This document shows, piece by piece, positions 20,915 to 30,790 of a stretch of DNA of 64,000 nt. This stretch comes from Ichthyophis bannanicus (lineage: Eukaryota > Chordata > Amphibia > Gymnophiona > Ichthyophiidae): assembly GCA_033557465.1 (NCBI GenBank), contig CM066041.1, positions 159,005,532 to 159,069,531 on the forward strand, in the 5' to 3' direction. Numbering within the stretch: the stretch's first letter is position 1; each line of letters opens with the position of its first letter. The notes below the pieces were generated by a model. It saw only the letters and a list, made by a program, of their open reading frames with translations, ran no database searches and was not told the DNA's origin. Made by a program: the position numbers and the translations under genes.

Positions 20915-22566
20915 CTACGTTTGGCGTGGCCACCGTGGCGCTATGAGGATCATACGACCTCTGACTCTCAGAAGCTTGAAAAGTGTTTTGGGGATGAGGG
21001 GAATAGGTGGGAAGGCATAGAGGAAGTCCTGAGCCCAGTGAAGGAGGAAGGCATCCCTTGCCTGGCAATTGTGAGCTGGAATCCTGGAACAGAACCGGGG
21101 AAGTCTGGCATTCAGTGGACTTGCAAAGAGGTCTATGTCTGGAGTCCCCCAGAAGTGAAATATCTTTGTCACCTGGTCTAGGTGGAGAGACCATTCGTGA
21201 GGCAGTAGTACTTGGCTGAGTTGTCTGCCCAAAGGTTTTGAATGCCTGGAAGATATACCACGAGGAGGTGGACATGATGCTCTCTGGCAAGGGCCCAAAG
21301 TTGTAAAGCTTCGTTGCATAACAGAGAGCCTGTTCCGCCTTGCTTGTTCACTTAGAACATGGCTACTTGATTGTCCGTTTGGACTAGAACTGTCTTGTAG
21401 CTGAGCTGGGCATGGAATACTCAAAGAGCTAAATAGATTGCTCTTAATTCTAGGAGGTTTATGTGAAGACAAGCCTCCTGTGGAGTCCAGGTACCCTGGG
21501 TAGAGAGATGATGCAGGTGTGCTCCCCAACCCACCTGTGATGCATCTGTTTTTAGGGTGGCCTGGAATAGGGGTTGTTGGAAAGGAGACCCCACTAAAAG
21601 ATTCTCCAGTGACTGCCACCACTTAAGGGAGAAGATCAGTCGATGAGAGTTTGATATCTTGTCTGATAGAAGTCCTGTGGCCACTGTGTGGATAGGGTCC
21701 ACTGGGCTGCTCACATGTGGAGGTGAGCATAGGGAACTACATGAACTGTGGATGCCATGTGTCCCAGTAACTGTAGCAGTTCTCGAGCAGTTAGGGAGGA
21801 TTTTCCCGCTGCTTGAGAAGCTAGTTGCACTATGCGAAGACACCGGGCCTGTGGAAGGAAAGCCCTTGACTGTCTGGTATCTAAACAGGCTCCTATGAAC
21901 TCCAGAGACTGGGAAGGAACAAGTTGGGATTTTGGGAAGTTTATTACCAATCCCAAGTATAGGAGGATTCGCATTGTGCGAGACAGTGCAGAGCTGGCTT
22001 CTGCACTCGTGGGGGCTCGAATGAGCCAGTCGTCCAAGTAAGGAAAGACAAATATCCCTAGAGTTCGCAGGAATGCAGCTGCTACTGCCATTCATTTCGT
22101 GAAAACTCTTGGTGCGGAAGCCAGACCAAAGGGAAGAACCCTGTACTGGAAGTGTTTTCCCTTGAAAAGGAATCATAAGAATTTCCTGTGATCTGGATGG
22201 ATTAGAACGTGAGTATATGCATCCTTTAAGTCTAGAGAGCAAAGCCAATCCTAACTTTGAAGGTATGGCAGAAGAGTTCCTAGAGAAATCATTTTGAACT
22301 TCTCTCAGAACAGGTATTTGTTCAATTCTCTGAGGTCTAGAATGGGTCTGTGTCCCCCTGTTTTCTTTGGAATAAGAAAATAGGGGGAGTAGAACCCTGT
22401 ACCCTGCTGGAGGATGGGTACTTCCTCTATTGCCCCTTGGGCAAGAAGTGTTGAGTCCTCGTGATTCAGCAGATTGTCTGCAGAGGTCTGTGAATTCTGG
22501 TTTTCTGGGCCATGACAGCTTGCTGTGAGTTAGCAGGAAGATGCTGTTGAGCAGAAGTGCTGCCAA
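20915..22566 (-). pseudogene. DIRS copy C reverse transcriptase-RNase H, degenerate
   Basis: The PYLDDWLIRAPTSAEAS box and LQLLGHMASTVHVVPYAHLH are in frame 21711-22091. RNase H debris (LKTDASQVGWGAHLHHLSTQ, then a mutated TDNQ box) lies in 21421-21640 and the connection LSQVLLPHEWSLH in 20915-21200. Several stops and shifts are present. Long frames such as 21421-22566 cross these domains out of phase and are not proteins. Function would be cDNA synthesis. Confidence 0.8.
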
Positions 22567-22593
22567 TGGAGGCTTCGTATGCTAAAAAAAATT

Positions 22594-22756
22594 AAGGTGA
22601 AATTAGACTTACCTGCTAATTGTTGTTCCTTTAGGAACTCCAGGCTAGTCCTGAACCTTTGAGTCTTGTACCTCCTCCAGCAGCTTTGGAGGCTGAGAAC
22701 GTCACTTCTTTGATGTCACCGGTATAAGTATCCCGGATCCGCCTCCTGACATCAGT
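22594..22756. repeat. DIRS copy F 3' terminal repeat with extension
   Basis: AAGGTGAAATTAGACTTACC... extension, then CTCCAGGCTAGTCCTGAACC... running to the CTGACATCAGT motif. The part 22638-22756 is the reverse complement of 28453-28571 with few differences. It contains GTCACCGGTATAAGTATCCC near the inner end. Confidence 0.9.
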
Positions 22757-23080
22757 AACCTATTAACAAAGCAATCTCACCAGAGCAACAATTAAGTAGC
22801 AACTGTACCCATCATCTATTCCCACCATAACTACTAAGAACAAACCTAAAAAGGGACACCCTTATGCAGGCACACCCTGCGTCCCCTGAAAGCTAACCGC
22901 TTATGAGCTGAGATCCTCATATCCTGACAGAAAGATAAAGATACTGAGTGAGAGAATCCACACCCCCAGCCAAAACGCCCTCCCAACACGGACTCCATTC
23001 TGGAAGATCCCCGGAAAAGCTTACCTGTCACACCTTCCATGCTTCCAGCATTGGCCCATGCTAAAAACTGGGAGGGATAC

Positions 23081-23173
23081 AGGACTAGCCTGGAGTTCCT
23101 AAAGGAACAACAATTAGCAGGTAAGTCTAATTTCACCTTCCTTAGCGTCCCTCCAGGCTAGTCCTGAACCTTT
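23081..23173. repeat. DIRS copy F internal complementary region
   Basis: Complements the left terminus (AGGTAAGTCTAATTTCACCTT) and then the right terminus (CCTTAGCGTCCCTCCAGGCT), joined at ...CACCTT|CCTTAGCG. The same head-to-tail complement is seen at 54483-54585 in copy H, which supports its use as the template for end completion in DIRS replication. Confidence 0.88.
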
Positions 23174-23200
23174 GGGGATGTAACAGAGCAGTGCAAAGAA

Positions 23201-26200
23201 TCAACGGGAGGGACCGGCCAATCCTGCCTGAAGTACGGTCGAATCAAAACCGGCATCGCTCTCCACTTGCAAATCCAGCCGGTAATGCCTGATAAAGGAA
23301 TGCAATGAAGACCAAGTAGCCGCTCTACAAATCTCCACCGCCGGAACCAGACTACGCTCCGCCCAAGAAGTAGCCTGCGCCCTAGTCGAATGCGCTCGCA
23401 AACCCACCGGAACTGGCCTACCCTTCAGCAGGTACGTGGATGCAATCACCTCCTTAAGCCACCGAGCAATGGAAGCCCGCGACGCAGCGTGACCCTTGGA
23501 AGGACCCGCAAACAACACAAACAACCTATCTGACCTACGGAACGGAGCGGTAACCTTCAAATACCTCTTCAGGGCCCTCCGAAGGCCCAACCTATGCAAC
23601 CGTCTATCAGCGAAAGTCTCCCCGCCCTTCGCAAACACAGGCAGGGACACCACCGGATTCACATGAAAAGGTGAAACCACCTTGGGTAAAAAGGACGGCA
23701 CCGTTCTCAACACCACCTTGGAATCACTAAAAACCAGAAAAGGTTCCCGACAAGACAAAGCCTGCAGCTCCGAAACCCTCCTGGCGGACGCAATCGCTAC
23801 CAGAAATGCCACCTTTAAGGTCAAATCCTTCAATGACGCCCTCGCCAAAGGCTCAAAGGGCTCTCCCACCAATACGTCCAACACCAAAGGCAAATCCCAC
23901 TGCGGAACGAGCTGCCTGCATGGCGGGCGCAGCAACACCACCGCTCTCAAAAAACGCTCGACATCCGGGTGACACCCCAGCGTTTGGCCACGAATCTTAC
24001 CGCGGTAGCAAGACAAAGCCGCCAACCGCACCTTCAAAGAAGCAGCCGCCAGACCCTTCTCATAACCGTCCTGCAGAAATGCCAGGACCTGAGAAATGGA
24101 AGCTTGCAACGCCGTAATCCTGCGGTCAGCACACCAAGCCTCAAACACCTGCCAAACACGAACATATGCCAATGAGGTCGACCGCTTCCGAGACCTCAAC
24201 AACGTGGACACCACCGCCGAGGAATAACCCCTCGTCGTCAACCGCGCCCGTTCAAGAGCCAAGCTGTAAGCGAGAACCGATCCACTTGCAGCATCCAAAG
24301 TGGGCCTTGTAGCAACAGATCGCTCCGATCCGGTAACCTCCAAGGCTCGTCCCCGAGAAGCTGTACCAGATCTGTATACCACAGTCTCCGCGGCCAATCC
24401 GGTGCAATCAAGACCACCGGTCCTCTGTGAACTTCGATACGCTGGAGAACTTGGCCTATCAACACCCATGGCGGGAACACAGAGCAGACGATCCACCGGC
24501 CACGGCTGAACTAGGGCATCCAGGCCCTCTGACATCCTTTCCCGTCTTCGTCTGAAAAACCGACTGGCCTTTGCCGACTGAAAGGTCGCCATGAGGTCCA
24601 TAACCGGAGGACCCCAGCGCAGAATGATCATCTCGAACACCTGCGGATGAAGGGACCACTCCCCCAGATCCACCCTCACCCGACTGAGGAAATCGGCCTC
24701 TACATTGTCCACTCCTGCCACATGTGCCGCCGATAAGGCCACTAGATGCCTTTCGGCCCACATGAATAACCGACCGGCTTCTGCTTCCAGTGACCGACTG
24801 CTGGTGCCCCCTTGCCGGTTGATATAGGCCACCGCCATCGCATTGTCGGAGAACACCCGCACGGCCTTCCCGTGAAGGAAGTCCCGGAAAGCCCTGAGAA
24901 CTAGGATCACGGCTCGTAACTCCAACCGGTTGATTGACCACGACTTTTCCGGCACCGACCACACGCCCTGCGCGTAACGTCCTTGGACATGTGCCCCCCA
25001 ACCGGACAGACTGGCATCCGTCGTCAGAGTAATCCAATCCGGCACCTCCAACGGCATCCCTTTTCCAACGATCCCTCTTCTCAGCCACCAGAGCAGAGAG
25101 AGATGCGTCTGCGGCTGACAGGGCAACCTCTGAGAAAGACTGTCGTTCTGATGGGACCACCTTCTGAGCAAGGCACTCTGTAGAGGTCTCATGTGCGCCC
25201 TGGCCCAGGGCACCACCTCGATCGATGCCGCCATGGTGCCCAACACTTGCAGGTAGTGCCAGGCTGTAGGACAGCCGTTGCGGAGAAATTTGCGGATCAG
25301 ACGCCTCAAACCGTGCGCTCGGTTCTGCGGGAGAAACACTTTCCCTATCCCCGTATCGAACCGCGCCCCCAGGTACTCCAGGGTCTGAGAGGGCCTCAAA
25401 CTGCTCTTGGCTCGATTGACCACCCAACCGAGGCTCTCTAAGAATGCCACCACTTTGCTTGTGGCCGCTGCGCTCTCCTCCAGGGACTTCGCCCGAATCA
25501 ACCAATCGTCCAGATAAGGATGAACCATGATTCCCTGCTTTCGCAACGCCGCAGCCACTACCACCATCACCTTTGTGAAGGCTCGGGGCGCTGTCGCCAG
25601 ACCAAACGGCAATGCTTGAAACTGGAAATGCCCCATCGGTACCGCGAACCTCAAGAACCTCTGGTGTTCCCGCCGAATGGGAATGTGCAGATACGCCTCC
25701 GTCAAATCGAACGACGTAAGGAACTCGCCCTCGCAAACTGCCACTATGATTGACCGCAACGTCTCCATCCGAAAATGAGACACCCTTAGACAGCGATTTA
25801 CACGTTTGAGATCCAGAATCGGCCGAAACGTTCCCTCTTTCTTGGGAACCACAAAATAAATGGAGTATCGACCGCAGCCGCATTGGTCTGGGGGCACGGG
25901 AACTACGGCCTCGAGGGAAAGCAGACGATTCAGAGTCTCCTCTACTGCTGCGTACTTGAACTGCGCCTTGCACGGGGACATTACGAACGAATCGGTCACC
26001 GGACGCTGAAGCTCCAAGGCATAACCGTCGCGGATAACTTCTAGCACCCACTGATCTGAAGTGATCTGGGTCCAGGCAGGATAAAACCTTCGTAAATGCC
26101 CCCCTATGGGCTCCTGCCCCACCTGGACCCCCATGGCTTCATTGTGGTTTCCGGGAATTGGAGGCCCCCGAGGTGGAAAACCCCCTGCTCGCTCCTCGAA

Positions 26201-26350
26201 AGCCCCGTAATCCCTGGCTACGAAAGGGAAAACGGCCCCTTTGTCCCTGGCCAAACCGAGGGGAACGAAAACGCCGAAACTCCCGCTGTTGCGCTTTAGC
26301 TGACGGCCCCGGGCGACCTTGCTTCTGCTTATCCTCTGGGAGCCTACCAC
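23201..26350 (-). CDS. DIRS copy F fused RT-RNase H-tyrosine recombinase frame, 1,049 codons
   Basis: One uninterrupted minus-strand frame. RT: SIYFVVPKKEGTFRPILDLK, FLTSFDLTEAYLHIPI, LPFGLATAPRAFTKV, YLDDWLI (Tyr279-Asp282). RNase H: LTTDASLSGWGAH (Asp445), INRLELRAV, SDNAMAVAYINRQGG, NVEADFLSR. Recombinase: ASARRVSELQAL (Arg857), RAHSTRAQA (His987, Arg990) and FIRHYRLDL (Tyr1023), the full R-H-R-Y set. Near 24480-24490 this copy has two bases fewer than H, moving the reading from the RNase H frame into the recombinase frame; the true RT-RH C-terminus continues in another frame (24238-24480). The fusion therefore looks mutational, and about 30 residues after the junction are out-of-phase sequence. 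Its 5' end overlaps the ORF1 C-terminus. Confidence 0.85.
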   Translation of the reverse strand: MVGSQRISRSKVARGRQLKRNSGSFGVFVPLGLARDKGAVFPFVARDYGAFEERAGGFPPRGPPIPGNHNEAMGVQVGQEPIGGHLRRFYPAWTQITSDQWVLEVIRDGYALELQRPVTDSFVMSPCKAQFKYAAVEETLNRLLSLEAVVPVPPDQCGCGRYSIYFVVPKKEGTFRPILDLKRVNRCLRVSHFRMETLRSIIVAVCEGEFLTSFDLTEAYLHIPIRREHQRFLRFAVPMGHFQFQALPFGLATAPRAFTKVMVVVAAALRKQGIMVHPYLDDWLIRAKSLEESAAATSKVVAFLESLGWVVNRAKSSLRPSQTLEYLGARFDTGIGKVFLPQNRAHGLRRLIRKFLRNGCPTAWHYLQVLGTMAASIEVVPWARAHMRPLQSALLRRWSHQNDSLSQRLPCQPQTHLSLLWWLRRGIVGKGMPLEVPDWITLTTDASLSGWGAHVQGRYAQGVWSVPEKSWSINRLELRAVILVLRAFRDFLHGKAVRVFSDNAMAVAYINRQGGTSSRSLEAEAGRLFMWAERHLVALSAAHVAGVDNVEADFLSRVRVDLGEWSLHPQVFEMIILRWGPPVMDLMATFQSAKASRFFRRRRERMSEGLDALVQPWPVDRLLCVPAMGVDRPSSPAYRSSQRTGGLDCTGLAAETVVYRSGTASRGRALEVTGSERSVATRPTLDAASGSVLAYSLALERARLTTRGYSSAVVSTLLRSRKRSTSLAYVRVWQVFEAWCADRRITALQASISQVLAFLQDGYEKGLAAASLKVRLAALSCYRGKIRGQTLGCHPDVERFLRAVVLLRPPCRQLVPQWDLPLVLDVLVGEPFEPLARASLKDLTLKVAFLVAIASARRVSELQALSCREPFLVFSDSKVVLRTVPSFLPKVVSPFHVNPVVSLPVFAKGGETFADRRLHRLGLRRALKRYLKVTAPFRRSDRLFVLFAGPSKGHAASRASIARWLKEVIASTYLLKGRPVPVGLRAHSTRAQATSWAERSLVPAVEICRAATWSSLHSFIRHYRLDLQVESDAGFDSTVLQAGLAGPSR

Positions 26351-27647
26351 CTTTGGACTCCCCCAAATCCTTGACGAGCTTCTCTAGGTCCTCCCCAAAG
26401 AGAAGCTGCCCCCGAAAAGGAAGCTTGCTAAGCCGAGACTTTGAAGAAGTATCCGCCGCACAGTTCCGCAACCACAGATACCTCCTGGCCGCTACCGCCG
26501 AAGCCATGCTATTGGACAACCCGCGAATGAGATCGTAGTGGATATCAGTGAGATAAGCCACCCCCGTCTCTATGCGGGCCGCCTCGTCAGCCGAATCAAC
26601 CGCTTGCCTAGACCGCAGCCCCTGAGCCCAACGCAGGCAAACTCTGGCTACCCAAGCCCCACAAATGGACGCTTGGAGGGACAAAACATTCACATCAAAG
26701 ACCTGTTTCAACAAGGTATCCACCTTCCTGTCCTGCGCATCCTTTAGCGCAGCGCTCCCTTCTAATGGAATAGTAGTTTTCTTCGTAACCGCCGAAACCG
26801 TGGCATCCACCTTAGGCGATTTGAACAACTCTCGATCTTGCTCCGCTAAAGGATAGAGCCGAGACATGACCCTGGAACCTTTAAGACCAGCCTCAGGCAT
26901 GTCCTACTCACCTTGTATCATCTCTTTAAACACTCTGTGCACAGGAAAAACCCTCTGTGACTTCCGAAAAGCCTGCAACAGGGGATCCTCCAGCTCCGCT
27001 TCGTCTGTCTGCCCCCCTGTTGGCATATTGAGCGCCTTAAGCATTTCGGCGATGAGCGCTGGCAACTCATCCCGTCTAAAAAGGCGGACCACCCGGGCCT
27101 GATCTTCCTGCTCCGCAATCTCTCCTTCTTCCAAATCCTCCAGCTCTAAATCCTGCCCGAGGTCTCCTAAGTCCGTTCCTGCCGAAACTACGGAATGAAC
27201 CGACGGGTCCTTATCTGAGCGGGCCCTCTTCGCTGGGACACATGAACCCCCCAAGCTTAGAGGCATCCCCGGGCGCTTATCCCCCAAACCCCCCTCAGCC
27301 GGGCTAGGGGATGATTTACCAGGCGCCCCCGCAAAAGCCTGCTGAATCAAATAGACAAATTGGAGAGAAAAAATCGCTTCCAAGCCCCCCGGGACCTGCC
27401 CCTGCGATACCTGGCTTCCCTGAAGGGAGGACGGCCCCGCCACGGGCTCCGTGACCTGCTCACCTAAAACCTTGGCCTCAGAAAGGTCTGACGCCCCTTC
27501 CCTTGGACTCTCAACACCCTCTGTAAGCCCCTGCTCCATAGACACAGCCTCCCTAAAACAAGACCTGCAAACGCCTGTGTCAGAAACCGCCCCTCTCTTG
27601 GAGCCACAGAGCAGACAGAGAGATTTAGACGGCATGCCGCGGGGCAA
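26139..27647 (-). pseudogene. DIRS copy F ORF1 (gag-like) with one amber codon
   Basis: Reads from ATG 27647 (or, by comparison with copy H, the ATG at 27635) to a stop at 26139, in one frame broken only by TAG at 26901-26903. At this position H encodes Trp (MIQGEWDMPEA). N-terminal zinc finger: CLLCG ... CRSC. The acidic middle (LEDLEEGEIAEQEDQARVV) is followed by a conserved helical domain (KTTIPLEGSAALKDAQDRK, SNSMASAVAARRYLWLRN) and a basic Gly/Arg/Phe-rich tail. The structural role is inferred from DIRS ORF1 in general. A single nonsense mutation keeps it from being complete. Confidence 0.88.
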
Positions 27648-28452
27648 AAAACAAAATGCCCCAAACCTGCAGACTCACCACCAGGTAAAAGTTGCAAGGA
27701 CTCTCTCCGTGATTAATCAACATTTTTTTTTTTTAAACAGCACGGGATGCTCCTTACCGTCTAGACCCCCTATCCAGAAACCCCGACGAAAAACAAGGCT
27801 CCTGAACCGAAAAACTGACTGAGGAAAACTGAGAAACTCACCTAACCGATTTTCACGCGTGCACGCGAATCCCCCGACGCACGGCCTAACGCGGGCTCCA
27901 CACGCGGCCTGGGCCCTCAAAAAATTACCGAAGCAAGAAATTTTGACGACCCCGGCCCCTTACCTCGAAGCAGGCAACTCCAAATGCAGAATTCAGCCGC
28001 TCAGCGCTCAGCCGTAAATGCAGCTTCAGCGCCGGAGGCTACACACGCTGTCTGCAACCAACTCAGCCTGTCACGTCCTGCCGGCATCAGACTTCGGCCT
28101 CGGACTAGCAGGTCAGCCCCTCAACTCTGTCGGGCTGTCTCTCCACCGGCTCCTCACCCAAATCGGTGGGATCGGGAACCGGGAAATAGCACCCCCCCGC
28201 CCTCTTTTTCACCCGTTGTGTGCAACGCCGAAACTGCAAGGCAGAGCAAGGTAAGAGGGAGGGGAGAGGGGAAGATCAGAAACAGCAGATTTAAAGGGAG
28301 AAAAAACCAAGGCAGGAATAAGAAGCTCAGCACCACCGCTAAACTAAACCCTGCAAGCTCTCCCAAACTTCTACCCCCACTGCTTAATTGCTCCTCAATG
28401 TGAGCCCTAACCCTGGGCTCACCAGACCTCCAGCTGCTTGGAGACTGAGAAT

Positions 28453-28582
28453 ACTGATGTCAGGAGGCGGATCTGGGATACTTATACCGGTGACATCAAA
28501 GAAGTGACGTTCTCAGTCTCCAAAGCTGCTGGAGGAGGTACAAGACTCAAAGGTTCAGGACTAGCCTGGAGGGACGCTAAGG
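28453..28582. repeat. DIRS copy F 5' terminal repeat
   Basis: Reverse complement of 22638-22756, ending TAGCCTGGAGGGACGCTAAGG. The terminal 11 bases (GGACGCTAAGG) are not in the left repeat but are matched by the internal complementary region at 23130-23145. No duplication of flanking bases is obvious at the two ends (AAAAAAATT before, AAATATTTA after). Confidence 0.88.
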
Positions 28583-28849
28583 AAATATTTATTTGCTGAG
28601 CAAAATGACTGCTATAAGGAAAGGGCAAGTGGGCAAATTTGAGAAAATATATGCCCCTTTGTGGCCAGATTATGGCAAAAACACCACTCTGAAGCACTCT
28701 ATGAGAGGAACTAAAATGGCTGGGGGAGGGCGAAGGCTGACACTGTTTAGAGCATATAATTATACTGGCTTTCCCTGCAATGAAGATGTTTGCGTTATTG
28801 AAAAACGTAACAAAAATAAAAATTGCTTCTCTCATTTAGACACCCAGTG
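28583..28849. other. Intron sequence without recognised feature
   Basis: AT-rich sequence between copy F and an old CR1 remnant. A plus-strand frame (28593-28892) has no recognisable domain. I see no terminal repeats or hairpins. Confidence 0.5.
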
Positions 28850-29580
28850 TGGAAAAGTTGCCAGGTCCTCCTGCATATCCTCACAATTTTGACTAAATTT
28901 GTGTCATTTGCAAATTTAACTTCCATTTGTCACTTTCGTTTTCAGATCATTTATTGATATGTTAAAACACCACTAGGTTCCCGCACAGATCCCTGGGGCA
29001 CTGCAGTATTGAACTTTCATGAATATGAAATGTTAAGATTAAATGGTCAGTTTCTTATCTGCTAGCCAGCTCCAAAATCCACAATAAAGCACCGTCTCCT
29101 AGTCTATGATTTTTTAAAAAATTTCTTAAGGAGTCTCTCATGGGGGATTTTGTCAAATTTATTCTGAAATTCCAGGTGTACTATATTAATTGTCTCACCT
29201 CTATCCACATGTTTACTATCGCCCTCACAAAATTTTAACAGATTGCTAAGGCAAGACTTCCCTTTACCAAAGCATGTTGGCTCCTCCCCTTGGCACCAGC
29301 TCTATCCATATGGACAATAATTTTATTCTTCTACCATTTTTCCCTGCACCATCTTCAGGCTCACTGGTCTGTAATTTCCCAAATCACTCTTGGAACCTTT
29401 TTCAAGGATAGTGGTATACTGGCTATTCTCAACTCTCAGGTGCTACAGCTGCTTCATGTAGCAGTCATTTATGGCATCTAGAAACTTTACCTCCCAAGCA
29501 TTTCCCGATGGGACCTTTTCCAAATCAATACCAGATTAACTGAAATGGAGACATTTTATATACCTAATAATTTTCTTTCC
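28850..29580 (-). mobile_element. Old CR1 remnant with internal deletion
   Basis: Follows the CR1 copy at 8627-13436 in order but with heavy divergence. GTCATTTGCAAATTTAACTT and CACAGATCCCTGGGGCACTG correspond to the RT palm, CAGGTGTACTATATTAATTG to the upstream RT block, and GGCTCACTGGTCTGTAATTT to the fingers. Then AGTCATTTATGGCATCTAGA matches the endonuclease region, so the sequence between RT and endonuclease is deleted. Minus orientation. No frame survives. Confidence 0.72.
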
Positions 29581-29596
29581 TTGAATCCTGCTAGGC

Positions 29597-29790
29597 CAGG
29601 GGTGGCCAACTCCAGTCCTAGTGCACCACAATCCAACCAGTTTTCAGGATGTCCCTAATGAATATTCATGAGGTATAGTTGTGCCCACTGCCTCCCACTG
29701 TGTGCAACTATACCTCATGAATATTCATTAGGGACATCCTGAAAACCAGGCCGGATTGTGGTGCACCAGGACTGGAGTTGGCCACTCCTG
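29597..29790. mobile_element. Foldback hAT-like MITE with 8-bp duplication
   Basis: A 194-bp element that is one long inverted repeat. The left arm from CAGGGGTGGCCAACTCCAGT (29597) pairs with the right arm ending in GAGTTGGCCACTCCTG (29790) along nearly its whole length, leaving a loop of about 20 bp near 29683-29701. Flanks TGCTAGGC (29589-29596) and TGCTAGGT (29791-29798) match at seven of eight positions. An 8-bp duplication and CAGGGGTGGCCAA ends point to a non-autonomous hAT element. RNA from it would form an almost perfect hairpin. Confidence 0.85.
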
Positions 29791-30042
29791 TGCTAGGTCA
29801 TTCCAGACGAGTGGGTTATGCTCCTTTGCCAGTAGGTGGGAGGTAGACAAACTTATAGTAATGTCATCACTAGGTATATCTGCTGGTGCAGCACAGAGAA
29901 AAGTCAGTATGACACTTCTCAAGCAGTAAGGCAAGACGGAAAAACTCAGTAAAAGCTCAGCAACTATGAATGTTAATAACCAATCAAAGTGGAACAAGTA
30001 TTTGGCTCTTATTTATAATTCACTTTATGTCAGGCAATGCTT

Positions 30043-30313
30043 CTGTAACATTGAAAAAAATATTGCTCAACTAAAAACTTCAGTTTGATTTTCACTTTTC
30101 GTTATGATATATATGTTCAATAAATCATTAAAAGATCTCCGACAACATTCGGCACTATCATTTAGGCAATACACATGCACTTAAAATGTGCCTGTTGACA
30201 TCATTGACCTCTAAAATGAATTCATATTTTGTAAAAATTAAATTTCTGAGGCTCAGAGGGAGTACTTAAAACTCTGAAGTTTTAGTTGAGCAATATTTTT
30301 TTCAATGTTACAG
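30043..30313. mobile_element. MITE with about 40-bp terminal inverted repeats
   Basis: The left end CTGTAACATTGAAAAAAATA continuing to CAACTAAAAACTTCAG is repeated in reverse complement at 30274-30313 with one single-base length difference. The total is 271 bp with an AT-rich interior and no coding frame. I find no clear target duplication, so the superfamily is open. Confidence 0.75.
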
Positions 30314-30485
30314 TTTAGTAGTTGCTCAGAAAAAAGAGACCTTAAACAACATTTTTTTGCATAGGCAATGATTCTGACAATGAAATCAAAAGACAGTAGG
30401 GCTTTCAAACCTGTAGGAGAAGTCTTTCAGGGTGGGTTCTGGACTGCTCTAGCAGGATTCAAAGTAAGAAAATGATCAGATTGAT

Positions 30486-30677
30486 CAGTGGTTCTCAACC
30501 CAGTCCTCTGGAATCCCCAGACCAGTAAGGTTTTCAGAATATCCACAATGAATATGCATGAGATAGATCTGCATACAGTGGAAGCAGTGCATGCAATTCT
30601 CTCATGTATATTCATTGTGGATATTCTGAAAACCTTACTGGTCTGGGGATCCCAGAGGACTGGGTTGAGAACCACTG
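30486..30677. mobile_element. Second foldback element (CAGTGGTTCTCAACC ends)
   Basis: A 192-bp hairpin whose ends CAGTGGTTCTCAACCCAGTC and GACTGGGTTGAGAACCACTG are perfectly complementary. The arms stay paired through TTTTCAGAATATCCACAATG and beyond, with a short loop near 30580. The ends are hAT-type. The 8-bp flanks (AGATTGAT and GAGTAGAT) agree only in part, so the duplication is weak. Confidence 0.78.
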
Positions 30678-30710
30678 GAGTAGATAAAGTTCTCCTTCCT
30701 TATAATCTTG

Positions 30711-30790
30711 TTAGACCAGGGATGGTGAATTCCAGTTCTGGAGTGCCACAATCCAGTCTGGTTTTCAGGATGTCCCTAATGAATATTTAT
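30711..30790. repeat. Half copy of the foldback MITE
   Basis: Resembles only the left arm of the element at 29597-29790: ACCAGGGATGGTGAATTCCAG..., then GGTTTTCAGGATGTCCCTAA and TGAATATT. The right arm is missing, so this is a truncated or deleted copy. Confidence 0.65.

Larger units (their letters stand above)
19822..22593 (-). mobile_element. DIRS copy C, main body (5'-truncated)
   Basis: Continuation of copy C to the right of copy B. The recombinase (19822-20850) and RT-RNase H (20915-22566) are both recognisable but shifted and stopped. The element lacks ORF1 and the 5' repeat. Similarity to B and D weakens after about 22505 and stops before 22594, where copy F begins. Together with 8577-8626 and 13700-14229 this makes one element split by two later insertions. 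Confidence 0.85.
22594..28582 (-). mobile_element. DIRS copy F, full-length (family 2, GC-rich)
   Basis: Complete DIRS element of 5,989 bp from a second family. It has a left extension (22594-22637), inverted repeats (22638-22756 and 28453-28571), an internal complementary region (23081-23173), recombinase and RT-RNase H in one long frame (23201-26350), and ORF1 (26139-27647). Its termini differ in sequence from family 1 but have the same architecture. It is GC- and CpG-rich against AT-rich flanks. Close similarity to copy H (54033-60016) shows both belong to one family. Only an amber codon in ORF1 and a 2-nt deletion in ORF2 separate it from open frames. Confidence 0.93.

Noticed and set aside
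24459..26051. A 530-codon minus-strand frame overlapping DIRS F RT
   Set aside because: It is the out-of-phase shadow of the RT-RNase H frame; it has Gly/Ser/Arg-rich composition and no domain, while the 23201-26350 frame carries all catalytic motifs.
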